A DNA stretch of 64,000 nucleotides from Struthio camelus (lineage: Eukaryota > Chordata > Aves > Struthioniformes > Struthionidae). The translations under genes were made by a program, and so were the position numbers. Below, piece after piece: positions 26,297-39,957 of this stretch. The stretch covers positions 3,348,001 to 3,412,000 of the forward strand of contig NC_090947.1 in NCBI RefSeq assembly GCF_040807025.1, in the 5' to 3' direction. Each line of letters opens with the position of its first letter. Within the stretch, counting starts at the first letter, position 1. The notes beneath the pieces are model-generated. The model was not told where the DNA came from, did not search any database, and saw nothing but the letters and a program-made list of their open reading frames with translations.

Positions 26297-29200
26297 GTGA
26301 TATTGCAGGAAGAGCATGCTGACCACCTGAGCTGTGTCATGCAGCAGCAAGCTGTGCTTGCCGTCACTGCAATGACATATGCGCCCCAGTCCTGGGCTTG
26401 GCTAAGACCTCCCCCCCGTGAAGCCACAATGGCAGCTGGAAGGCATCCTCCATGCTGGGGGAGTCTGCGGGTGCTGTCTGCTGGACCTCTGCTCTCCCCT
26501 GCCCTGGGCCTGATAGTGGGGGAGATGGAGGGCAGATAAGGCCCTGGGGCTTCCCCTGCCTGGACTTTTCCTCAAAAGGGTGGGGGCAGGAGATGGAGAG
26601 GGCATTGGGCACATGCTGATAGGCTTGTCCTCTGTCTTGGGCCAGCATGCCAAGATTAGGTGGTGCCTCCCTGAAGGGCTCCCCCACCTTGCCTGGGTAA
26701 TACCATGGGGTCTCCTGAAGGAATCATTTTCAGCCCCAGGGTCTGACATGCACCACTCCATCCTTGCAGCAAAGCAAAGCTAACTCTGGAGGATCACCTG
26801 AACAACAGCCAGCTTCTGCAGTGTCTTCTCCTGTCTTCCAAGACAAGGCACACAGAGCCTGGATGCTGCTGTCTGTCCCCAGCGTGTGTGCTGGGTGAGC
26901 TATGGGGAGCCTGCTTATTCCTCTGGGCCAGTCCTGGGCTATCTTGTGCTTATACACAAGTGGAACGTCCAAGCCAGGGCATGATCCCATTTTTGCTTTC
27001 CCACCATCATTCCTCCCCCCCCCCGCCCCCGCCCCTTATCCTGGACAGCATTGCATGCAGCGCTCACAGGCTGGTCTCTTTGCAGCAGCTTTCCCCTACT
27101 GACCCTCTCCCCGGACACTGCAGGGCCACAGGACCCTGCTCCCTTAGGCAAGAGGAACTTATGTCCCTCTCCTGTGGGCAAAGGGAAGAAGTGACACCAG
27201 GTCTTTCTTGCAGATCTTGGCTGCTGTGGACAGCATGCTGCACGTGCTCAGCTCTCCCATCTCTGGTCTCCTGGAGCTGCAAAACATCTTGCAGGTGTGG
27301 CATTTGCTAAGATTGTGATTCACAGGGTCACTTCCTTACCCCAAAGGGAAGGGACCTTGTCAAGTAGATGCTCTTGCCCAGAACCAGGCACAGAGCTCCT
27401 ACTGCAGGAAAGATGGTCTCCCTCAGGGCTGTTTTGTGAGCCCAGTCTCTCCCAGCTGCAGTTAGAGTCCTTTCTTTCTCTGCATCCCACTCCTGCAGCG
27501 TAAGGGGAAAGCCTTGCCCACATTCACCTCCAAGCCAACGCTCCCCCGAAACCTTGCCCTTTACCGAAGAAGTGGGAGGCATCGGATCGTCTTTATTAGG
27601 CTGCACAGAGCTGGCAGCTGGCACTGCCAGTCTCCTTCCCCTAACCCCTTGTGCTTTCCTTCTCAGATCCAAGCACAGCACTGACCCACTGGTACCTGCC
27701 CTTCCTGAAGCTTTCTTCCTCTGTCTTCCTAGTGGCTCACAGTGCCCTTCACCTGGGAACTGCTTACCTCAAAGCCTTCTGGCCCTGGGGAGGGGACAGA
27801 GGGCCATTTTGGGAAGAAGCAGAGGCTATAGCGGGAATGAGATTTGGCTGTCTGCATAGCCACAGCAGGTCAGTCTGGAGGACTTGCCCCACAGCTGTGA
27901 AGGAGTTGGGCGGCAACCACCCAGTTACAGGTTTTTCCTCCTGCTTCAGCCACCCAAAGTGTAAACCTGGCCAAGCATTTAGCAGAGCTGCCACTCTTGG
28001 AGCAGCCGTCAGGACACAGAGCAGACCAGACTTTTCTCTTCCATCTTTTCCTGGCCTTCACCAAGTCCAAGCAAGCAGCTGTGCGTGAGAAGACTGTGGT
28101 GTGGATTGCCAGGCTATGTGAACACATCTGTTCAGCTCTTCATTGCTGCAGGTAAGGTGTGTCTGGTCCAGGCAACCTCCAGCTACCTCATCACCCCTTT
28201 CTGGTGCCCCAGAGCCCCCTGTGGCTCCATGCTCCTGCCAAAGGAAGCCCGGAGACAGTTTAGGGCACACAGCAAGCCCCTGCCATGAGGCAAAGATCTT
28301 GGCCCTACCTCTTGGGCTTCCCTTTCCAGGTCCTGCACTTTCAGGAGCCAGCAGTGCTCCCAGACCCATGCAGAGTAGGACCGCTTTGGGTGTATGCTGT
28401 GGGCCCAACAAGTCTGGCAGCCCTCCCTGCCTTGGGCTGCTGCCCAGCTGCATTGGGAACCAGGGCTGGCAGGACCCTCCAATGCTCTGGCTCACCTAGC
28501 ATCCAGCCCAGGATGAACCATTGCTTCAGGCTCTGGTTCCGACCAACACCCCTCAGCCATGGTGCTAGAGCTGCCCCCATCTCCCCAGACCTGCTGCCAC
28601 TTGGAATGAATCAGTGACATCCCTGCCCAACTCAGAAAGAAGCTTTTCCCAATTCTAGGCCAACTTGGTGGGGTGCCTTACCCTGTGCTGCGCCTACAGT
28701 GATCAGACGACCAGCTGTGGGTGCTCTTCATCACCTGCACTGATTGATCCTGCAGCAAGGAAGTAAGAGAGGCTGCATTTGTCTGGGTCATTCCAGACAC
28801 AGACAGCCAGGCAAGGCACCACACTGCCTTGGCAACTCTCTTGCAGGAGAGAAAAGAGCAAGAAACCTCACAAACATAGGTATGGGGCAGCACATCTGCC
28901 TCCTCCCCACACACACACTGGGGAGGGAGGAAGGGACATTTATGCAGTACTGAAACTGCAGGCATCTCAGACTTTATGCAAGGACATTGCATGCCGGGGG
29001 GGGGGGGGGGTCATCCCCTCCCTGGGTATGGAGGGACTGAAAAATCTTCGGCAGCACCTACTCCTAGGTCTTCTCTCTTGCTTCAGAATGAAAAGAAAGC
29101 TCAGATTTGTCTGCCCTTCTGTATCCTTAAAAGCAACTTCCCCTTTCTGCCCTTGTAGCAAGCCCAGGCTTTCCCTGGGAATCCTGCTCTCCAGGCTTTC

Positions 29201-30747
29201 CTGGCATGTCCACTTTCATTGTCAGTGAGATATCTCCCTGAAGCCCTCAGTAGGCCATCTCCGACTTGTCCAGCCCTCCTGCCGACTGCTCTGTGTTTCC
29301 CCTCCTGTTCAGGCAGGGAGCTGTTGCCCAATGGCTCATAGCCTCTACAGCTCCAGAAGGCCTGGGAATCTGCTGACAGCTTCTGGTCTTCAGAGTTCAA
29401 CAGTGCCAGTGAAATCATCACAGTAAGGAGCACCTCCCTCATTAAGACTGCTGGACATGAGGAATTGATTGGATGAAAAGAGGGATCCCTAATCAGTGGG
29501 GCTGATGGGTCCCTTTGTTCACTGGATGTTCCCATGGTCCCTGAGCAGGAACTAAACAAAGGCTTCCCTCCTGGTCTCCCGCAAGCTCTGGTCTCCCACA
29601 GGAGCAGTGCATAGGAAATACGACCCGCAACAATCCATTTTCTCTCCTGTGCCATCACCCAGCCCAGCACAGTCCCTGCTCCCTGTGCTGGCCAGCACAG
29701 CCCCACATCTCTCTCCAGAGCCACTTGCTGCTCAGCAATGCACCACCATTGGGGCACTCAGTGTAACAGATCTATCTGCCCTGACCCTCCTTTCTCCAGT
29801 AGGTGTTTTGCAAATACCTGCTGCCCTCCAAGAGGACAGTCATCATCCTCAACAGCCATCAAGACCATGACAGCTTGCAGCACCCATGCCAGGCAGGTAG
29901 CTGCTCACATATTGGATGAGCTTATAACAGGCTATGCCTGCCTCTTCCAGAGAATTGCTTTCCTCCTGCAGCCATATCTCAAGGGCGCCTGACACCTTTA
30001 GGCCAGCATAGAGCTGAGGCAACAGAATTAGTTCTTGGTAGGAGCTGGGGAAATGGCTGCACAATGGCAGCAGGCCCATTCTCAGTCATGTACCTGGAGG
30101 TGCTGAAGAGCATAAGGTGCATCTGCAGAAGCCTGCTATAGATCAGCGAGACCTGTGCCCAGCTCGGCTTGGGCAGGGCTCTTCTCACGTGACTGGTGTG
30201 TACCCAGATGAGGTGGTTGTGAGCCTGTTACGCTGTTCCCAATCATACAACAGGTAGGACGGGCCTGCCTACCTTTAGTGCTTGTGACGCATCAGACTTT
30301 AGTGCTCATCCCAAGTGGGCTGCTAGATAAAGGGCAATTTTCAGGACCCTGCACGAGCGGCTGGGACCTCCACTGCCCCCATTGTCCCAGCCCTGGTTCA
30401 GCAACAAGGGCTGCAGGAACCGTAGTGCTCCAAGTATATCCACCTTCAGCATCAGAGCCTGGCTGCCTTGCTCCCGCTCTTCCCACAAGGGATTTCAGCT
30501 TGGCTTTATGCTACCTGCTAGGGCAGGGTCCACTGGGTGCTCCTAGCAAGGGGACAGTAGGGCAAGAAGGGCTGGCAGTCACCTACGCCCTCCAGACTCA
30601 CCCTAGCTATGATGCCAGGGCCAAAACCTTGCTGACAGAACATTCTGGGCGTGCAGTGCTGCTGCAGGCATGTGGAGAGTGATGATCTCCAAGCCCAGGG
30701 ATGCAGAGACGGTGCTGCGAGAGTTGCTTGGCATGCTGGAAGAGTGA
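26297..30747 (+). pseudogene. MROH-like pseudogene, exons A-F (unit U5)
   Basis: Same structure as in U2, with the exon D frameshift near 29851. Confidence 0.7.
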
Positions 30748-31813
30748 TTGCTGTAAAGACATCCAACTCTGACAAAAGGAAAACACAGACATCTTTTCCT
30801 TAGCTGTGAGTTTCTGACCGAGGTCTTGCTCATGGTCAGGGATGCGACTGCCTTTCTTGAGCAAGAGGCAGGGCCTCCTCTGCACTCCCTCATCTGCAAA
30901 CAAAGCATAAACTCGCCTGGGCCACAAAGACATAGCGCCACCAGGCCACAGGTGGCATGGCTGTGCCAAGAACCAGGCCTGCTAGGCATCTGCTATGCAA
31001 ACACACAACTTATTCAGGCAGCTCACTGTCCTCCTCCATCTCTGCCTTGCTCATCTGGTTGCAAACCAGGATTAGGGGTGGGACCATGGTTATGGGCCAC
31101 GGCAGGACCAGTGCACAGCTCAGGCAGGCTGAAAGGGCTGGTTCATGGAAAAAAGGTAGACTGCACGGTACATAATGCCAGACACCCCCCAGACTTCCCC
31201 ATCCAGGGTGACATCTGCACCACTCCAGGGCCGGCTAAATGAGTCCTTGTCAAAAACAGGAGCTGAGGCACAGCGAGCTTTGAGGCACAGCGAGCACACC
31301 AAAGACTTCCTGCCATTTCGAGCTGGCCTTTGCCTGCCTTGGTCGGACCCACAGCATTGGTCTCTCTCCACTTCCTCCCCAATGACTATTACTCCAGGCC
31401 TACTCACTGCAGCAAAGGCCACCCTGCTAAAATGCCTCTCCCACCAATCCGGCCTCAAAGCAAAGACGTCCCGGCAAGCTAATCTGCCTGTGCCATCGCT
31501 AGTTCAGGGCACACTCACCTTCCTTCCCTCCCAATACCTTCAACAGCTCTATGCACAACATACGCCCTGCACGCTCACCACAGTGAAACCGTCCTCCCAC
31601 AAACCAGGCCTCCCATCAAAGACCTCCAGCCATTACGAGCTGGCCTTTGCCTGCCTGCTTGGGCCCCACAGTATTGGCCCCCCCCTCTTCAGCTGCCTCC
31701 CCTGACAAAGTGGGTCCCATACGCCAGACCTACTCACTGCTTCCTCCAGCAAACGCCACCCTGCTAAAATGCCTCTCCCACCAACACAGTTTCACAGCAA
31801 GATCTCCAGACCT

Positions 31814-32085
31814 CCATTCTCTGGTTTGTCTCATCTTCTGAATTCAAATCAGTCCATTTCCTATCTACGTCACATAACCTTCTGTAAAAGGCTGATGGAT
31901 TTTTCTTCGAGCCCTGCCTCACTTCACACAGTTTAGACACAGTCTTTGGTTGAGGCAGTCCATATCGAACCCCACACAGTACCAATTGCTTCAACTGAGC
32001 TCTTTCTCTCCCTACATTAGGATCCCACTCCGGGTCCCTTGTTGTAGGTAGATAAGTCTCAGAGTCATCCTGCATATCATTCCTC
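31814..32085 (-). mobile_element. truncated ERV gag capsid fragment (U5)
   Basis: Same relic and breakpoints; Cys variant. Confidence 0.8.
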
Positions 32086-33127
32086 GTCTGGGGCAGAGGG
32101 GACTCAGCTGCTGCTCTGTGGGATGGGCAGGGAGGGGCATCTCAGGTGGTACAAGGCAGCAATGATGTGGGCAGAGACCTTTCCTGCCTGCCTGCAAGCA
32201 AGCTCCTAACCTGGATGTGCTTGGAACTTTTCCCCACATGCTATGCTCCAGCATTGCACCCTGTCTGCTGGGCACCTCTCAGTCCTGATGAGCACATGGG
32301 AGATGGGTCTGCCCCACGCCACTTCCCTGAGGCAGGGGTTACTGTGTCTGCACAAGCAGGGGTGCTCTTGGGCAGAAGGCTTATGTCTTTCCTCTAGTCT
32401 CTCCTGTCAGCCCCTATAGCTCTATCAACTCTCTTTTTTATCAGCTCCAGCCTGGTTCTGCCAAGAGAGGAGATGGAAGCCCTGTAATACAAGTATGCCT
32501 TTTACAGAACCCAAGAATAAGTACCTGCAGCCATTTCTGTCTGGGCTGTACTTGCATCTGCTGGTGGGTCCCTCTATGTTTGTGTGTGCCATGGTCAGCA
32601 TTCCCTGCAGGGCTGCTGGCTGTGCAGAGCTGCTCCTTCTAGGTATCTAAATCATCACTGCATGCTCTGCAATGCCCTAGTACTGCTGTCCATGCCTCTG
32701 CCTTCTTATGCTCTCTGTTTGTCCCGTTCTGGCCTCCATCTGCAGCCTCTGCAGAGTCACCAGCACTAATGCTTTGGCGTGGGAGCAGCTTTTCCTCTGG
32801 AGACTGGATACGGCAGAGACACTTAAGGTGGAGGGGACACCCAGCACACCTGAGGGAAGGGAGACGTCTAGCATGGCACTGGCACTGAGGACAGGACTGA
32901 GGTGGCTGAACAGGAGAAGTGTGGGGCACTTGTTCATGGGCACAGCCATTCCCACTGTGGGGCTGCAAGAGCCACTTAGAAGACCTGCAAGCTGGGAAAA
33001 GGGGACCAACAATGGCGTCGCCCTGAGTGCCAGTGCTGAGATGGGGGCACCTGGGCTCTGCCAGCCCTGTCAGCTGCTTACTGGGTGCTAGCAGCTCCCA
33101 CGCCCCATGCTTGGCTGTGCTCTCCAG

Positions 33128-36100
33128 GTGATATTGCAGGAAGAGCATGCTGACCACCTGAGCTGTGTCATGCAGCAGCAAGCTGTGCTTGCCGTCACTG
33201 CAATGACATATGCGCCCCAGTCCTGGGCTTGGCTAAGACCTCCCCCCCGTGAAGCCACAATGGCAGCTGGAAGGCATCCTCCATGCTGGGGGAGTCTGCG
33301 GGTGCTGTCTGCTGGACCTCTGCTCTCCCCTGCCCTGGGCCTGATAGTGGGGGAGATGGAGGGCAGATAAGGCCCTGGGGCTTCCCCTGCCTGGACTTTT
33401 CCTCAAAAGGGTGGGGGCAGGAGATGGAGAGGGCATTGGGCACATGCTGATAGGCTTGTCCTCTGTCTTGGGCCAGCATGCCAAGATTAGGTGGTGCCTC
33501 CCTGAAGGGCTCCCCCACCTTGCCTGGGTAATACCATGGGGTCTCCTGAAGGAATCATTTTCAGCCCCAGGGTCTGACATGCACCACTCCATCCTTGCAG
33601 CAAAGCAAAGCTAACTCTGGAGGATCACCTGAACAACAGCCAGCTTCTGCAGTGTCTTCTCCTGTCTTCCAAGACAAGGCACACAGAGCCTGGATGCTGC
33701 TGTCTGTCCCCAGCGTGTGTGCTGGGTGAGCTATGGGGAGCCTGCTTATTCCTCTGGGCCAGTCCTGGGCTATCTTGTGCTTATACACAAGTGGAACGTC
33801 CAAGCCAGGGCATGATCCCATTTTTGCTTTCCCACCATCATTCCTCCCCCCCCCCGCCCCCGCCCCTTATCCTGGACAGCATTGCATGCAGCGCTCACAG
33901 GCTGGTCTCTTTGCAGCAGCTTTCCCCTACTGACCCTCTCCCCGGACACTGCAGGGCCACAGGACCCTGCTCCCTTAGGCAAGAGGAACTTATGTCCCTC
34001 TCCTGTGGGCAAAGGGAAGAAGTGACACCAGGTCTTTCTTGCAGATCTTGGCTGCTGTGGACAGCATGCTGCACGTGCTCAGCTCTCCCATCTCTGGTCT
34101 CCTGGAGCTGCAAAACATCTTGCAGGTGTGGCATTTGCTAAGATTGTGATTCACAGGGTCACTTCCTTACCCCAAAGGGAAGGGACCTTGTCAAGTAGAT
34201 GCTCTTGCCCAGAACCAGGCACAGAGCTCCTACTGCAGGAAAGATGGTCTCCCTCAGGGCTGTTTTGTGAGCCCAGTCTCTCCCAGCTGCAGTTAGAGTC
34301 CTTTCTTTCTCTGCATCCCACTCCTGCAGCGTAAGGGGAAAGCCTTGCCCACATTCACCTCCAAGCCAACGCTCCCCCGAAACCTTGCCCTTTACCGAAG
34401 AAGTGGGAGGCATCGGATCGTCTTTATTAGGCTGCACAGAGCTGGCAGCTGGCACTGCCAGTCTCCTTCCCCTAACCCCTTGTGCTTTCCTTCTCAGATC
34501 CAAGCACAGCACTGACCCACTGGTACCTGCCCTTCCTGAAGCTTTCTTCCTCTGTCTTCCTAGTGGCTCACAGTGCCCTTCACCTGGGAACTGCTTACCT
34601 CAAAGCCTTCTGGCCCTGGGGAGGGGACAGAGGGCCATTTTGGGAAGAAGCAGAGGCTATAGCGGGAATGAGATTTGGCTGTCTGCATAGCCACAGCAGG
34701 TCAGTCTGGAGGACTTGCCCCACAGCTGTGAAGGAGTTGGGCGGCAACCACCCAGTTACAGGTTTTTCCTCCTGCTTCAGCCACCCAAAGTGTAAACCTG
34801 GCCAAGCATTTAGCAGAGCTGCCACTCTTGGAGCAGCCGTCAGGACACAGAGCAGACCAGACTTTTCTCTTCCATCTTTTCCTGGCCTTCACCAAGTCCA
34901 AGCAAGCAGCTGTGCGTGAGAAGACTGTGGTGTGGATTGCCAGGCTATGTGAACACATCTGTTCAGCTCTTCATTGCTGCAGGTAAGGTGTGTCTGGTCC
35001 AGGCAACCTCCAGCTACCTCATCACCCCTTTCTGGTGCCCCAGAGCCCCCTGTGGCTCCATGCTCCTGCCAAAGGAAGCCCGGAGACAGTTTAGGGCACA
35101 CAGCAAGCCCCTGCCATGAGGCAAAGATCTTGGCCCTACCTCTTGGGCTTCCCTTTCCAGGTCCTGCACTTTCAGGAGCCAGCAGTGCTCCCAGACCCAT
35201 GCAGAGTAGGACCGCTTTGGGTGTATGCTGTGGGCCCAACAAGTCTGGCAGCCCTCCCTGCCTTGGGCTGCTGCCCAGCTGCATTGGGAACCAGGGCTGG
35301 CAGGACCCTCCAATGCTCTGGCTCACCTAGCATCCAGCCCAGGATGAACCATTGCTTCAGGCTCTGGTTCCGACCAACACCCCTCAGCCATGGTGCTAGA
35401 GCTGCCCCCATCTCCCCAGACCTGCTGCCACTTGGAATGAATCAGTGACATCCCTGCCCAACTCAGAAAGAAGCTTTTCCCAATTCTAGGCCAACTTGGT
35501 GGGGTGCCTTACCCTGTGCTGCGCCTACAGTGATCAGACGACCAGCTGTGGGTGCTCTTCATCACCTGCACTGATTGATCCTGCAGCAAGGAAGTAAGAG
35601 AGGCTGCATTTGTCTGGGTCATTCCAGACACAGACAGCCAGGCAAGGCACCACACTGCCTTGGCAACTCTCTTGCAGGAGAGAAAAGAGCAAGAAACCTC
35701 ACAAACATAGGTATGGGGCAGCACATCTGCCTCCTCCCCACACACACACTGGGGAGGGAGGAAGGGACATTTATGCAGTACTGAAACTGCAGGCATCTCA
35801 GACTTTATGCAAGGACATTGCATGCCGGGGGGGGGGGGGGTCATCCCCTCCCTGGGTATGGAGGGACTGAAAAATCTTCGGCAGCACCTACTCCTAGGTC
35901 TTCTCTCTTGCTTCAGAATGAAAAGAAAGCTCAGATTTGTCTGCCCTTCTGTATCCTTAAAAGCAACTTCCCCTTTCTGCCCTTGTAGCAAGCCCAGGCT
36001 TTCCCTGGGAATCCTGCTCTCCAGGCTTTCCTGGCATGTCCACTTTCATTGTCAGTGAGATATCTCCCTGAAGCCCTCAGTAGGCCATCTCCGACTTGTC

Positions 36101-37577
36101 CAGCCCTCCTGCCGACTGCTCTGTGTTTCCCCTCCTGTTCAGGCAGGGAGCTGTTGCCCAATGGCTCATAGCCTCTACAGCTCCAGAAGGCCTGGGAATC
36201 TGCTGACAGCTTCTGGTCTTCAGAGTTCAACAGTGCCAGTGAAATCATCACAGTAAGGAGCACCTCCCTCATTAAGACTGCTGGACATGAGGAATTGATT
36301 GGATGAAAAGAGGGATCCCTAATCAGTGGGGCTGATGGGTCCCTTTGTTCACTGGATGTTCCCATGGTCCCTGAGCAGGAACTAAACAAAGGCTTCCCTC
36401 CTGGTCTCCCGCAAGCTCTGGTCTCCCACAGGAGCAGTGCATAGGAAATACGACCCGCAACAATCCATTTTCTCTCCTGTGCCATCACCCAGCCCAGCAC
36501 AGTCCCTGCTCCCTGTGCTGGCCAGCACAGCCCCACATCTCTCTCCAGAGCCACTTGCTGCTCAGCAATGCACCACCATTGGGGCACTCAGTGTAACAGA
36601 TCTATCTGCCCTGACCCTCCTTTCTCCAGTAGGTGTTTTGCAAATACCTGCTGCCCTCCAAGAGGACAGTCATCATCCTCAACAGCCATCAAGACCATGA
36701 CAGCTTGCAGCACCCATGCCAGGCAGGTAGCTGCTCACATATTGGATGAGCTTATAACAGGCTATGCCTGCCTCTTCCAGAGAATTGCTTTCCTCCTGCA
36801 GCCATATCTCAAGGGCGCCTGACACCTTTAGGCCAGCATAGAGCTGAGGCAACAGAATTAGTTCTTGGTAGGAGCTGGGGAAATGGCTGCACAATGGCAG
36901 CAGGCCCATTCTCAGTCATGTACCTGGAGGTGCTGAAGAGCATAAGGTGCATCTGCAGAAGCCTGCTATAGATCAGCGAGACCTGTGCCCAGCTCGGCTT
37001 GGGCAGGGCTCTTCTCACGTGACTGGTGTGTACCCAGATGAGGTGGTTGTGAGCCTGTTACGCTGTTCCCAATCATACAACAGGTAGGACGGGCCTGCCT
37101 ACCTTTAGTGCTTGTGACGCATCAGACTTTAGTGCTCATCCCAAGTGGGCTGCTAGATAAAGGGCAATTTTCAGGACCCTGCACGAGCGGCTGGGACCTC
37201 CACTGCCCCCATTGTCCCAGCCCTGGTTCAGCAACAAGGGCTGCAGGAACCGTAGTGCTCCAAGTATATCCACCTTCAGCATCAGAGCCTGGCTGCCTTG
37301 CTCCCGCTCTTCCCACAAGGGATTTCAGCTTGGCTTTATGCTACCTGCTAGGGCAGGGTCCACTGGGTGCTCCTAGCAAGGGGACAGTAGGGCAAGAAGG
37401 GCTGGCAGTCACCTACGCCCTCCAGACTCACCCTAGCTATGATGCCAGGGCCAAAACCTTGCTGACAGAACATTCTGGGCGTGCAGTGCTGCTGCAGGCA
37501 TGTGGAGAGTGATGATCTCCAAGCCCAGGGATGCAGAGACGGTGCTGCGAGAGTTGCTTGGCATGCTGGAAGAGTGA
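33128..37577 (+). pseudogene. MROH-like pseudogene, exons A-F (unit U6)
   Basis: Same structure as in U2, with the exon D frameshift near 36681. This is the last unit to carry it. Confidence 0.7.
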
Positions 37578-38643
37578 TTGCTGTAAAGACATCCAACTCT
37601 GACAAAAGGAAAACACAGACATCTTTTCCTTAGCTGTGAGTTTCTGACCGAGGTCTTGCTCATGGTCAGGGATGCGACTGCCTTTCTTGAGCAAGAGGCA
37701 GGGCCTCCTCTGCACTCCCTCATCTGCAAACAAAGCATAAACTCGCCTGGGCCACAAAGACATAGCGCCACCAGGCCACAGGTGGCATGGCTGTGCCAAG
37801 AACCAGGCCTGCTAGGCATCTGCTATGCAAACACACAACTTATTCAGGCAGCTCACTGTCCTCCTCCATCTCTGCCTTGCTCATCTGGTTGCAAACCAGG
37901 ATTAGGGGTGGGACCATGGTTATGGGCCACGGCAGGACCAGTGCACAGCTCAGGCAGGCTGAAAGGGCTGGTTCATGGAAAAAAGGTAGACTGCACGGTA
38001 CATAATGCCAGACACCCCCCAGACTTCCCCATCCAGGGTGACATCTGCACCACTCCAGGGCCGGCTAAATGAGTCCTTGTCAAAAACAGGAGCTGAGGCA
38101 CAGCGAGCTTTGAGGCACAGCGAGCACACCAAAGACTTCCTGCCATTTCGAGCTGGCCTTTGCCTGCCTTGGTCGGACCCACAGCATTGGTCTCTCTCCA
38201 CTTCCTCCCCAATGACTATTACTCCAGGCCTACTCACTGCAGCAAAGGCCACCCTGCTAAAATGCCTCTCCCACCAATCCGGCCTCAAAGCAAAGACGTC
38301 CCGGCAAGCTAATCTGCCTGTGCCATCGCTAGTTCAGGGCACACTCACCTTCCTTCCCTCCCAATACCTTCAACAGCTCTATGCACAACATACGCCCTGC
38401 ACGCTCACCACAGTGAAACCGTCCTCCCACAAACCAGGCCTCCCATCAAAGACCTCCAGCCATTACGAGCTGGCCTTTGCCTGCCTGCTTGGGCCCCACA
38501 GTATTGGCCCCCCCCTCTTCAGCTGCCTCCCCTGACAAAGTGGGTCCCATACGCCAGACCTACTCACTGCTTCCTCCAGCAAACGCCACCCTGCTAAAAT
38601 GCCTCTCCCACCAACACAGTTTCACAGCAAGATCTCCAGACCT

Positions 38644-38915
38644 CCATTCTCTGGTTTGTCTCATCTTCTGAATTCAAATCAGTCCATTTCCTATCTACGT
38701 CACATAACCTTCTGTAAAAGGCTGATGGATTTTTCTTCGAGCCCTGCCTCACTTCACACAGTTTAGACACAGTCTTTGGTTGAGGCAGTCCATATCGAAC
38801 CCCATACAGTACCAATTGCTTCAACTGAGCTCTTTCTCTCCCTACATTAGGATCCCACTCCGGGTCCCTTGTTGTAGGTAGATAAGTCTCAGAGTCATCC
38901 TGCATATCATTCCTC
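38644..38915 (-). mobile_element. truncated ERV gag capsid fragment (U6)
   Basis: Same relic and breakpoints; Tyr variant. Confidence 0.8.
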
Positions 38916-39957
38916 GTCTGGGGCAGAGGGGACTCAGCTGCTGCTCTGTGGGATGGGCAGGGAGGGGCATCTCAGGTGGTACAAGGCAGCAATGATGTGG
39001 GCAGAGACCTTTCCTGCCTGCCTGCAAGCAAGCTCCTAACCTGGATGTGCTTGGAACTTTTCCCCACATGCTATGCTCCAGCATTGCACCCTGTCTGCTG
39101 GGCACCTCTCAGTCCTGATGAGCACATGGGAGATGGGTCTGCCCCACGCCACTTCCCTGAGGCAGGGGTTACTGTGTCTGCACAAGCAGGGGTGCTCTTG
39201 GGCAGAAGGCTTATGTCTTTCCTCTAGTCTCTCCTGTCAGCCCCTATAGCTCTATCAACTCTCTTTTTTATCAGCTCCAGCCTGGTTCTGCCAAGAGAGG
39301 AGATGGAAGCCCTGTAATACAAGTATGCCTTTTACAGAACCCAAGAATAAGTACCTGCAGCCATTTCTGTCTGGGCTGTACTTGCATCTGCTGGTGGGTC
39401 CCTCTATGTTTGTGTGTGCCATGGTCAGCATTCCCTGCAGGGCTGCTGGCTGTGCAGAGCTGCTCCTTCTAGGTATCTAAATCATCACTGCATGCTCTGC
39501 AATGCCCTAGTACTGCTGTCCATGCCTCTGCCTTCTTATGCTCTCTGTTTGTCCCGTTCTGGCCTCCATCTGCAGCCTCTGCAGAGTCACCAGCACTAAT
39601 GCTTTGGCGTGGGAGCAGCTTTTCCTCTGGAGACTGGATACGGCAGAGACACTTAAGGTGGAGGGGACACCCAGCACACCTGAGGGAAGGGAGACGTCTA
39701 GCATGGCACTGGCACTGAGGACAGGACTGAGGTGGCTGAACAGGAGAAGTGTGGGGCACTTGTTCATGGGCACAGCCATTCCCACTGTGGGGCTGCAAGA
39801 GCCACTTAGAAGACCTGCAAGCTGGGAAAAGGGGACCAACAATGGCGTCGCCCTGAGTGCCAGTGCTGAGATGGGGGCACCTGGGCTCTGCCAGCCCTGT
39901 CAGCTGCTTACTGGGTGCTAGCAGCTCCCACGCCCCATGCTTGGCTGTGCTCTCCAG

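Larger units (their letters stand above)
25255..32085. repeat. array unit U5 (complete, 6831 bp)
   Basis: It matches U4 at the diagnostic sites I compared (extra A, cagacccat, cacacag in gag) except that its G-run is 15. U4 and U5 therefore look like sister copies. Confidence 0.97.
32086..38915. repeat. array unit U6 (complete, 6830 bp)
   Basis: It carries the extra A in pseudo-exon D and a G-run of 14, which cancel in length. It has the cagacccat form, like U4, U5 and U7, but the catacag form in gag, like U7 and U8. Confidence 0.97.
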